DNA from: Climacium dendroides
Taxonomy: Eukaryota; Streptophyta; Bryopsida; Hypnales; Climaciaceae
DNA: 64,000 bases
Assembly (NCBI GenBank): GCA_950106755.1
Contig: OX467083.1
Coordinates: 15,495,029 to 15,559,028 of the forward strand
Reading direction: 5' to 3'
Shown here: positions 1-10,520 of the stretch, piece by piece
How the letters are laid out: every line of letters begins with the position of its first letter
Position numbering within the stretch: position 1 is the stretch's first letter
Position numbers and translations under genes: made by a program
The notes under the pieces: model-generated
Told to the model about the DNA's origin: nothing
What the model saw: the letters and a program-made list of their open reading frames with translations, nothing else
Databases searched by the model: none

Positions 1-920
1 ATGCAAGCGATGGTGTTATTTTTCCTTTTATTGCTTTGTCATTGAAGGGCATGATTCTTGTAATCTTGAAACTTACTTTGATATTCTTTTCAATCAAGGC
101 CTTTTGCAGAGCTTTAAACATCCATTCCGCTAATATATGTTTTGGTACTTGAGTCTCTTGGCCTATTTCACGGTCCAAAGGTCTGTGTAGACTATGATTG
201 TTGTCTTAAAAAGCTTGAAAACACTTACATCCAACGATGCATAAAATGACTTGTATGTGAAGGTATATGTATGTAAGTATATAAGTAGATCCACTTAGAA
301 CGATGTCTAAAGTGACATGAGAGCCATGACTGTTGAGAATTAATAAATTATAATTTTTAGATATTAGAATTGTATGCAAGGCAAAGTGATTTAATTATTT
401 GAAGAAAATGTAACCTATCATCCAAGCCTTTTATTACCATTACAAAAATATGAGCCTTGCAAAGGGACAAATATTCCCAAACAATAAGGAACAATGGCGG
501 TAAAGTTTAAAAAAAATTTAATCCAAAAAAGAAAAAAATTCAGAAAACTATAAGGCTTAAATTGCACAGGACAATGCAATAAAATGATAAATCATTTAAA
601 AAAAATTAAATTGAAATGATTAGGAACTTTGCCACTTCAACAAGTTGACATGGCACTACTACTGTCACATCAAATAATATTTTAATAATAATAATAATAA
701 TATTTATAAATAAAATAAAATTTTAAATTCAATTTTTTTAGTATTTAGAATTCATACCAATAGTTCACTATTTATAGCTTGGGGAACAAATTTCTCACAA
801 CCTTCTTGAAGGCTCAAATTTTTTGTAATGGTGAGGTGTACATTTCTCAAAAAATGCATTGAAAGATATGTTGGAAGATGTTATTTAGATTTAGGGCTTT
901 TATCTTAAAGTGTCTATCAA
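1..920. other. AT-rich intergenic DNA
   Basis: No supported gene. The stretch contains short A/T homopolymers and an (AAT)n-like tract near 675-705. No splice-consistent coding blocks were recognised on either strand. Confidence 0.6.
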
Positions 921-1272
921 TTAGAAGCAATATGTCTTCATGTTCTATACTAAAGTGTTCATTATTTGTGTACATACTTGATCAATGTGCATTGTTGGCT
1001 CCTCCCTTGTTGAATTAGAAACAATATGTCTTCATGTTCTATACTAGAGTGTTCATTATTTGCGTATAAGTGTACATACTTGATCAATGTGCATTGTTGG
1101 CTCCTCCCTTGTTGAATTAGAAACAATATGTCTTCATGTTCTATACTAGAGTGTTCATTATTTGCGTATAAGTGTACATACTTGATCAATGTGCATTGTT
1201 GGCTCCTCCCTTGTTGAATGAGTGTACATACTTGATCAATGTGCATTGTTGACTCCTCCCTTGTTGAATGAG
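921..1272. repeat. 102-bp tandem repeat (about 3.5 copies)
   Basis: Units begin at 921, 1015 and 1117 with TTAGAA(A/G)CAATATGTC and share TGATCAATGTGCATTG and CTCCTCCCTTGTTGAA. The second and third units are 102 bp long and nearly identical. The first is 94 bp because it lacks an 8-bp piece. A partial fourth copy of about 50 bp ends near 1272. The apparent open frame across the array on the minus strand only reflects the repeat. Confidence 0.9.
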
Positions 1273-2466
1273 CATCGGTAGTAAGGCTTTAAGTCATTTT
1301 TCTGTAGATACAATAGAAAGTTGGTTTGAACATGATCTTAGGGCCCTTCTCACTCCCTTCTAACTATTTGGAGTTACATTGTTGGAAATTATGAGAATGT
1401 TATTCAAACCAAACTTCAATTCTTGAGACCAATTATTGTGATTGTTGTAGCTACTATGAAAGGAGTAATTTCCTTCACTTTCACTAGAATTGCTCGTTAC
1501 TTCAATGCAATCAATCTCCACAGTGGCTTCTTCTATTTCAACTTACTCACTAGCTTCTACCTCTCAAAATCCTTACAATATCTTATAACTATTGAAATGA
1601 TGTTTCTCCAAAGACCTATTTTGAATGCAAGATACTTCATGTAATGATGTAATGCAAATTGACACTAAATATGTGAGCAAAATGTTGGAAAATCAATCAC
1701 CTCAATGAAATGAAACAAACTGTGTTTGTTACTTGTTGCTTGTCACTTAGTAAGCACTTGCCACTTACTAAATTCTGTGTTTGGCACTTTCCACTTACTA
1801 AATTATTGGCCACCAATTCTCCATTGATATCATCCTTTGTTTCACATTGAAATCGACCACCTACATATCACAATTTTGGGTGCTCCATTTGTTCATTTTC
1901 CATCCGAAATACGGGTCGACATGTCGATATTTCGACATTGTCAATTTTAGGTGTACTCACACTATTGGCCGCTCCTGGCAAGTGGACAAAATTTTCAGTG
2001 AGTTCTTTGTAAATACAGTCAACAGTCATACCGTCAACTTTGCAATTATGTCTTTTGGGTTCAAAGTCTCTTTATCCTTCATACTCACATCATTGTCACT
2101 CATAGTCTGCAAAAATTACTCACATAGACTCATATATATTATATGAGGTCCCTGTAATCTACTCAACAAGGTATCTGAAAATTTTAAAGATCCAGCAACT
2201 CATCACTAGTCTGGGACTGATACGAATCTCCCGAATTGACACAATGGTAGACTACATGACATACCTCAGTCTGTGACAGTATCTGCATCTCTTTCTACAG
2301 ATTTGAAGTTAGAGATCTCCTACCACATGTACCGTACAGAATCCCAGTACCTACAACCACCTCCGAGTATATACTTTTCCTCCGGCTCTTGTAACAAGAT
2401 CGATCACGGAAAAACAGAAAACGTGTAAGTTGAAGGCTACAAAATGAGATCCAGAGCCTCAGCAAT
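1273..2466. other. Intergenic DNA downstream of the BTB gene
   Basis: No gene supported. It has a short internal direct repeat near 1740-1805 (CACTTACTAAATT twice). The part just below 2467 would be the 3' UTR of the minus-strand BTB gene. Confidence 0.5.
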
Positions 2467-5400
2467 TCACCTGAAGTATCCATAAAGCTCCAAGTAGCAC
2501 AAGGACAGGTTCCATGGGGTTGAGAGGCTGGAAGTAGGGCCTAGCAATATAACCCTGAAAAACCTGAAAGGCAAAAGTGCGTTGGCCCCGAAGACAGGCC
2601 AGGAGGCGTACTGCCCGATTTGACCAACTGTTTGGTCGTTGTGATGGGTTCGTAATTGAGTCCAACGCTGTCCATCCATAGAGCCCTGTCAAGGTCATAG
2701 TATTATAATATTAACTCCCCAATAGAGTACAGAAAACCAAATTGAGTTTGCATGTTTCAGCAGTTTTGAGGAGACTGACTTTCCTTTGTCTACTTCGATT
2801 GCAAGAGACGGCACGGGATCTTAAATTCAGGAGCAGCTTCATCTTACCTTTGTGTGCTTTCTCAATCATTGATTTACTCGGGCAAAGCTATGATGGAAAT
2901 CAAAGTTGAGCATTACAACAGAACAAGGAAATCAGATTTTTACCTGAAGGCTCCAGTGGCGCATAAAACTCGAAGAACTATCCTGCCTCACAGTATAGTA
3001 GTTGCAGAGAAGCTGCACAAAACCACAAGTGAAAGCAATGAGCTTGTACAAATGGTGGAAAGGTCACACATGACATTTATAACCCAAAGATTTTCCCCGT
3101 TGGGCCTACTGTGAAATTTCACTAGTGGATATAATATCTCTCCCCCAAAACCTTGGGGAGATTTTAATGAAAGTGGCCACTCATACTTCAGAAGTTATGG
3201 AAGGCAAAAAGAGCCTGCTAAAACTGGGTAATAATGTAATGCATTTGGCAGATGACAAACTGAGTTTAGTATTAAGGATAGCAACCTGCTGATCTACTCC
3301 GAGATCCACTTTCCACCAGGCTGACATTTGTCCATTATCAATACGAGGTCCTGCAAATGATGTACCCTACACACAACAACAACATCTTCGACATAAATTT
3401 TCCATTACTCAAGTAATTCAAGACGAGCTACGCAGAGTAAATGCTTACAAAGCATTAAACGTGGATTTCAACAAAATTAGATTGATTCAGGAACCTTTGA
3501 ACAAAATCACGAATAAGTAAGCCATACGATCACCGTGATAGATAGAAAGTCACTGTATTTTCATTGTGATAATAGGAAGACCTCCCCATGAAGCATGGGA
3601 AAGATTCTCCTTAAGATGTCAAAGAATTTACCGAAAAAACATTTAGTACCAATGTAAATGCAGGACGGAGCAAAAATGATCTGAGGACAACAGACTAAAT
3701 CAACTGAAACGTTATTAAACGATAAGAATGGTGGGATATCAAAAGGATCATATAGTACTTGGTAGTTACGAGATACGAGAGCTTTAGCATCAGTAAAACG
3801 TGAAGGAGGGCTGCTTGCTGAAACCACCAGCTTCTGCAACAGGAAGCGAGAGCATTCGGTTTAGAGACTAGTCTAAAAAGCTAATAATTTGTAGAAAGAA
3901 GAGTCGGGTTATGCCCAATTTGGTAACAAATTCTGTAAATCGCAGTGCAGGAATTGCAGGGTCTGACATCCCTAATGTACCAAGAGAAAGAAGAAACCAT
4001 ATCCTAAATTTTATAACAATAGAAATATGTATTGAAAGTTACTTAACTATTGGCTTCCAAGGTGGACTTCCTATTTTTTAGCTTAGGCACTTGGGCGACC
4101 GCCTCTGGGAAACCAGAGATTCGTCAACAATGAAAGCTATACCTTGGTGAGAACGGGATTCATCCAGGGATGCTGTCCAGAAGATGTGCCCAAATAGTAG
4201 AACACCCCATTGCAATCTCCATCACTTATGTACAACAATTCCTTGAATGCCGAAAGCCGCTGGCTGAACCTGACGGTGCTGCTTGGAAATTTGACCAACC
4301 TGCCTTGAGTACGCATGTCAAGTGACTGAAAGATCTCCCTGGAAATAAACACACAAATAGAACATTATGTAATTGGCCGATAATCCAGTGAGAGGTGAGA
4401 TAAAAGTTGATTGAATGATACTTAGTACAGCAGAAACGGTATAGTATGTGAAATGCTCTCAGTTGATCGAAGGGTTTAGTCAAGACAGGCCATGGTAGCA
4501 TTCTAGATGTCCAGTTCAAAAAACCGTCCATCTCAATTATTGAAAGAGCTTAGTAATTTTTCTTACCTACATTGGAAACAAGAGAAAGTGCAATAACTGG
4601 CACAAGAGTTTTGAATATTAACTGCTGTTGAAGAGTGGAGGATGTCAAATCTTGGCATAGGTACTCAATAGCTTCTTCTACCTGACAGAATACATCGCAC
4701 TCTTAGATATGCAGAATCTTATATAGGCACGAACATAGTGCATAAACCTGCTTCAAATATACGAAGGCCATGACTTGATACAGAAAATGTAACATTGCCG
4801 TATATCTATCAATAACATCAAACCAACACTAGACAAAACTACATTCTGCGATTCAGAGTTTTCCTCCCTTGGGCGGTTTGCGGCACCTCACTAACAGGAT
4901 CCCTATTTCATGAGGCAAAGGGACCTTCCAGGACTAGCAAATGTTAAGTACAACAAGGAATGCGCGATGCAATCTGATTCTGTTTGTCGAATGTCAGAAA
5001 AGGTCACTCCTGCCATTATTCTTTCAAAGTCATCTTTCAAAAGATTTGACAAAAAATGCCCGGATACTTTCAAGACACATTCCAGTAGGGTACTCACAAG
5101 CTCCTCCATTACAGGGAACAACTTGCAGAGTTCTGAAATTTGTAGCTGTGGAGAACACAAGTCAAGATATCAGTAACAGTAGCAGAAAAGTTAAACATAC
5201 ACGGTAAATAAGCTTCCAAATACTGAACAAAACAAGGTCGTGCCAATTTCACCTGGAATTGACACAAATACGCATGAGAGAAAATAACCAAGCAAAGTTT
5301 CTGCACGTAACCAACAAAGTCATTGGAAGATTCGCTGGCTTACCAACTGCAAAACTGGGAGGGGCATGAGAGGGAATCGCACGAGAGGAAGCAAGAGTTT

Positions 5401-8400
5401 GACGTCTTCAAGCCGTTCTTGGAATAACGCAGCACTCTCCGTCTTTGCTTGTTCATTCGCATCTTCCCAACTGTGGATGGTGTCCTTGTTCGCACCCCAC
5501 ATCATTATAGCGTCCAAAACTTTCTCTTCTGAAATCACGGATAAAGCTGGATGCTGACACACCAACATACAACCCACACTATTAGCGTCCATCACCTCAT
5601 AGTAATGCAGTCGAGGAAAGAAATCTCAAGAAATTTATGGAGGAATCTAATACTGCCCTTGATGACGTGGAATGTTGTCGTGATCGTTTAAATTCCGAAC
5701 TTACCCTACTGGACAAACCGGGAATTCCTGGAAACGCCCTGTCAGCAAAACAGGACATCCAGGAATCCGATTGAGGCCCAAGGCGACTCAATCTTAGCTA
5801 CAATGATCCCAGCAGAAGATTATCATCCTAAACAAAACCATCATCATTGACCTCACATCACGAAACTTTGTAAATAATCAACAGTCCCACAAATTAGTTT
5901 GAACCACAATGCTAAAAACAAGACTGTTCAATGCCTGGGAGTGATACAACAAGAACACTAATGAATATGCAAAAATCACAGACTACTTCGAGTGTTATGT
6001 AGGCAAGCCCGAAAACCCCTGAGGCCCCCAAAATTTCGGTCTGTAATGGACTCCCTCTGAGTAAGGGGAATTTTCAAACCTGCAGGATCTGCGAAATGCA
6101 AGAAGCTTCAAGCCCTTGAAAATCTCCAGCGGGAGGAATGATGCAGTAATCAAAGTGGCGAGCACAGCAGTCCTCGCATGCATCCCGTAATGCCTTGCAA
6201 TTCGGCATGGCGGCAGCCACTTGCAATATAGCGCAAGCAGAATCCTAACAGTAAAAGAGATGGAGTAGGTAAACTTAGAAAATTACCATCTGGCATGTTT
6301 AGATGACCAGACTAACTAGAAGCCTAAACCCTGCAACCAAACCCATGCAGTAGTAGTGTCGTGAATCTTTTTATATTTGCTTTATGCATCGTGTGAAGTA
6401 AACAACTAAGAGCATATTCTGAGAGATGACAATTAATATGCAGTTAGGGGAAGTTGTGACGAAAGAGATTGGAGACCCTTGAGCTATGAATTGGGAACGT
6501 ATCACCCCCTGAAGGACCAAGAATTTGTGGATTGAAAATGACCAATTCAATTCATCCTATCGTGAAAAAGTAGTTCAGATGGGGCCCAATTTTATATCAC
6601 CGGAATCAGTGAAGAACGTGGTATGTAGTGGTCAAAAAATAATTATAATTGGGCAAAAGTGTCAATATGACCTACTCAAGATTGTTAGAAAGACACTTTT
6701 GCCCCAAAATATACAGAGACACAAACAGTTATATTGCAATCACGACAGGACATACCTCTGCCAAGCAATCCAGTAGGCGTAAACAACACTCCTGCTGTAA
6801 AGACTGAATGGCAAATTGGTCGGAAAGAACTAAAAGAGGAAGAAGCAGTGCCCAGTGGTCACTCTCCTCCAGGTCCAGGTGGCCACGATACATGAAACAC
6901 AGCATCGCCATGAAGACCTCAGGCTCTGTATCCTTGATGAGAACCTGACCAACACTGCTCTCGAACATCCCGTTTGTGAACATCTGTTGGAAACATACAC
7001 ACAAACACACATCAGATGAGGTAGAGGATATGAAAACCGTTAGGGATCAGATCTAGTCTCCTATGCCGACCCCTGTCACCAATAGAAACTCGTCTCTTCC
7101 AATACACTTGGCTAGCCTTCAATTGGCAAGGAGTGTAAGTAGGACTTGTTTACAGGCATATATGGCCATTAATCTTTGAATGGAAATGGGTGGTCTACTG
7201 TAACTTAGAGTAGTCTACAACCTTCCGCTTAAAAACTGCGTAAGAAATTCTTCATTAGTGAGCAAAATCTGATCTCAACAAATTTAGTTCTGCACCCAAT
7301 GTGATCTCTCCAAAACTCTACTAATCTACCCAAATTACAGTCCTACATGTTGGTTGAAAGGCTGAAAGTGATGCAAATAGTATCCTCTACCTTATGCCAC
7401 AACAAAAACCACATCACCAATGATAACCTTCCACTTCATAAAAGTAACCCAACCTTTGCAAATGGCTCGCTCCAAGCACTCAAAATCAGCCTGTGAGCTC
7501 GAGCCACGGTTCCATGGTCCTCAACCAAAAGATCCACATCGCTGAACTCTCCACTGTCAAGATACTGCACCAGCACTTCTGATTTCACGGGGATGTTGAG
7601 AGCGCATGTCGACTGGTCCTGGAATGCAGTCACTGGGTTCTGGTACTTCAACTCCAAATTGGAGTCTATCGTCACTCCGAATTCTGCCTCTTCCGTGACA
7701 GCTGCTTTGAGCTGTCGGCATTGGACGACAAGAGACGTGAGACCAAACCTCTCAGAAAGCTCCTGAAGTTCGTTGAGATCACTCTTGGTCACCTATCACA
7801 TCTCCAAACGGAACACACCATAAGCCATCATGCAATTTCATGAAAACAAATCATTTCAGGAATCATGGAGAGAATTACCCATGAATAAGAACAGGTATCT
7901 CTATGGTTAACAAAGACATAAAACCGAACGATACACTCCAAGATGATAGATGGCATCCAACATCCACGCAAGACCAACGTTTTCAGCAAAAGTTGATTGT
8001 TTTGCAGACTCTTAGACATCATCGTGAAGAGAATCAGTACTGAAAACCCAGTCAATTGCAAAACATGTAGCAAGTAGAATTTACAAGTTTCTGAATCAGT
8101 ACTGAAAATCCTGTCAATTGCGAAACATGTAGCAAGTGCGACTTCCAAGTTTCTGAATCACTCCTGAGAACCCTGTCGATTGCAAAACATGTCACAATCG
8201 CCTTGAGATCTGTCGAAAACACTCACCATCGTGCGCCCCGTATAGATATACCGCAGAAAAGCATGCAGCACCGAGTAGTTCACCGAAGGGAGCCTCACGA
8301 CATCGACATCCACCTCCCCAAACCCCGTGCAAGCTGACGCCAGCAGCACGCGATGCGCGCGCACCACTTTCCGATTATGCCCAATGACGAACTGCACATC

Positions 8401-9242
8401 CGCAAACTCCGCGCTCTCCAAGTACTGCGCCAACCCCCCTCCAATCCCTTGCAATGCATTCGGCATGTACTTCCCACTCACGGGAGCAGGAGGTAGCACT
8501 CGGACGTTCCGGTAGCCCACGTGCTTGTCCCAGCTACTCAACCCCACATACTTAATCTTGCAATTGGGGGTTGGATCCGACCATTCGTATACGATGCCCT
8601 GTCCGGGCTCGCCTTTGCCCATTGTGATTCGCCCGTCGAACACACTGATCCAGTAACGCTCAAATGCGGCAGGACAGAGGACGATACCTGCGACGTCCAC
8701 GACGGTCTTCCCGTCCACAAGAAACTTCAAACGACGGTTGCAATGGCTGCCTAATATCACTGTGTAGTTCGCGCCAACGTCCGTCCGGTAATGCTTGCAG
8801 CCTGCGAGGGAAATTCGGTCGAATTCAATGTCCAAATCCCAAAGAGAGATTGCAATCGGGGTTGGACTCCAATAGTCACGATCCACAAATCTCAGTGAAT
8901 CAAAAAGCGCCCCAGCATTTGACAAAATTCGCCAAACCTGGTTGATTCTTAAAAAGGACGATGACATCGTTCGCCCAAATCGCAAACAGAGATTGCAATT
9001 AGGGATGAACTCCAACAGTCACGATACACAAACCTCATCAAATCAATAAAGCTCCCAAACATATGACAAAACACAATAAAATTCGCCATACCTGGTTGAT
9101 CCTTGAAAACCACGGTCACATCGTTCGCCGCCCGCGCCTCAAACGCGACGCACCCGCGCCCAGGCGTGAGGAAGCTCTGGTCGTCGCCCATGAGCCAGGC
9201 GCAGTCGAAGGGCGGCACGACCAGGACAGAAGAGCCGGCCAT
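2467..9242 (-). CDS. Two-BTB protein with FA-methyltransferase-like and discoidin-like domains
   Basis: Likely a substrate adaptor of a CUL3 ubiquitin ligase, from family knowledge of BTB-BACK proteins. It resembles the Arabidopsis At2g30600-type protein in domain order. Exons read from the sequence (minus): 9092-9242, 8227-8801, 7454-7792, 6756-6983, 6080-6244, 5344-5595, 5098-5145, about 4571-4681, 4143-4338, 3759-3833, 3286-3366, 2944-3012 and 2467-2685. All have GT-AG borders. The phase between 4571 and 4338 does not close, so a small exon there is probably missed. Predicted length is about 836 residues. Residues 1-165 form the farnesoic-acid-methyltransferase-like domain (GLSSWDKHVGYRNV). 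The first BTB starts near 178 and the second near 310 (FSDVDLLVED, ARAHRLILSA). A BACK region follows. The last 150 residues are F5/8 type C/discoidin-like (SMDGQRWTQL, CYLELYGYFR then TGA). The ATG at 9242 was chosen because MAGSS leads into the conserved PFDCAW block; an in-frame ATG lies 24 bp upstream. Confidence 0.88.
6500..6700. repeat. Dispersed repeat copy in BTB intron
   Basis: Begins with CCCCCTGAAGGACCAAGAATT and continues with ATATCACC, CAGTGAAGAAC, GGTCAAAAAATAATT and TATGACCTACTCAA. The same string of blocks recurs at 23727-23910 and, split in two, at 19028-19121 and 20390-20460. It lies in the intron between exons 6756-6983 and 6080-6244. Confidence 0.7.
7060..7350. repeat. Intronic repeat shared with the hydrolase gene
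   Basis: Shares ordered blocks with 23140-23405, inside an intron of the hydrolase gene: GACCCCTG..ACCAA, CTCTTCCAATA, CTTTGAATG, CTACAACCT, AAGAAATTC and GTGATCTC. Both copies lie in the same orientation. It looks like an old mobile element; its class was not recognised. Confidence 0.65.
8031..8217. repeat. Three tandem 62-bp units in an intron
   Basis: Units start at 8031, 8093 and 8155 with GAATCA, and share CTG(T)CAATTGC and AAACATGT. The first two are closest. They lie in the BTB-gene intron 7793-8226, near its 5' end. Confidence 0.85.
8815..9125 (-). repeat. 154-bp tandem duplication spanning an exon-intron border
   Basis: The end of coding exon 1 plus the start of its intron (about 8970-9125) is repeated directly downstream (about 8815-8970), offset by 154 bp. 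The copies share AACGATGT..., CAACCAGGT(A/T)TGGCGAATTTT and ATTGCAATCTCT. The second copy keeps an AG/GT at the duplicated splice position but reads GTTTGG where the first reads GTATGG. Confidence 0.85.
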
Positions 9243-9866
9243 CGCAGGGAGACAGGAAATCACCAAGTCTCGCCACAGAAACGACTAACATCTGATCACT
9301 CAATCCCAACCCACTCCAATACACAAAACCCTAGGCCCAAACCCAACAAAATCCGGGATACAAAACCTCTGAGAGCAATCACAAGACGGATTTGTTGCGA
9401 CATGCACACAAGAGTTGCGCATGGAATAGGTTCGTTCTGAGCTTGTACATTACCGTACTAATTGTGGGGACACTTGGGATCTTTGGAATCGGCTTGGGAT
9501 GGGTTGATGAGAATCTGGTGAGAATCTGACAGTCTGAGTGTCATGAGGATTCTTTCTGCTGGCAGACGGAAGGACTCTTCCACATTTGCGCTTATCTGCC
9601 AGAGAATGAGTGCCGCCACATGGGAACGCGTACTGTAGTGCATTTACGCCTGCTGCTGCCGATGAAACTGGTTAACTATCTGCCCAAGGTGAGGCCCATG
9701 TTGCTTTCGGGGAAGCTTCGAGTTTGCATCGTTGTTGTCATCCTTTGGCTAGAAATGACGCGCCAGAGGGGTTTCGGTCTTTCGGAAAGGTCCCGAGTTC
9801 ATTTCATTGTTAAGAGCATCCCCATGGGTGGCGCATGAGAGAGGCACAGAAATGGGCTGTTTGCTC
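9243..9866. other. Upstream region of the BTB gene
   Basis: No supported gene. It should hold the promoter and 5' UTR of the minus-strand BTB gene. It is less AT-rich than typical intergenic DNA here. Specific promoter elements could not be assigned. Confidence 0.45.
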
Positions 9867-10018
9867 TTAACCCATTAAGGACCAGGTCGATGACAAGAAA
9901 TGAAAAACTGGCTGAAATTGACATGTTTTCATTAGTAGTCAAAGTGGATACTAATGAAAACATGCCAGTTTCAGCTACTTTTTCACTCCATTCATTGACT
10001 TGGTCCTTAATGGGTTAA
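9867..10018. mobile_element. Foldback MITE flanked by TTAA
   Basis: Element 9871-10014 (144 bp) sits between TTAA at 9867-9870 and TTAA at 10015-10018. The ends are CCCATTAAGGACCA and its inverse TGGTCCTTAATGGG. The inverted repeat runs about 65 bp from each end, so almost the whole element is a hairpin. TTAA targets with CCC...GGG ends are typical of the piggyBac group; that assignment is inference. Confidence 0.85.
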
Positions 10019-10243
10019 CCCCTTAACGCCTCAATCCTTTTTTGAATTTTTGCACATTTTAGCATATATCTTTGTTCAAAAATATTGTTTATCGCAATTT
10101 CATGAAATTGGTCATTAAAGAAGGTTGTCTTTTCAAGATTCAAGTGTTACATTGGATGAATGAGAAATTAGTTGTACAAAACAGTGCCTGCAAGCAGTCT
10201 ATTCATCATCTAAAATGTAGACATCGGAGCGCTTAAGGGTTAA
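10015..10243. mobile_element. Second TTAA-flanked MITE, abutting the first
   Basis: Element 10019-10239 (221 bp) shares the TTAA at 10015-10018 with its neighbour and ends at TTAA 10240-10243. Ends are CCCCTTAACGCCTC and GAGCGCTTAAGGG (inverted, imperfect). No coding capacity. The same TTAA/CCC...GGG design suggests a second piggyBac-like family inserted at the existing target site. Confidence 0.75.
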
Positions 10244-10520
10244 TAGCCAAGCCGTGTACCCACATTAAAAAATTGATGTTTGAAAATGTCAAAGAAGATG
10301 TCCTTTCCAACCTCTCTTTGAACTTTATCTACAACTTTTGATTGAACACTTGAAATCTTAAATGGATTTTTGAAGATAAAATTTACCTTTATTTTTCAAC
10401 TTTTCTTAGTTCAAAGTGTTTTTGAAAAAGTTAGTCTACTATGTTTAAATGAGATCTAAAATTCTATGTAACATATTTTGACTTAACTATGAGTAGTTGA
10501 GTTCCTACTAATTTTTAATT
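10244..10520. other. AT-rich spacer
   Basis: About 280 bp between the second TTAA MITE and the pogo-like transposon. No gene or repeat was recognised. Confidence 0.5.

Noticed and set aside
962..1246. 94-codon minus-strand repeat protein
   Set aside because: The frame is produced only by the 102-bp non-coding tandem repeat.
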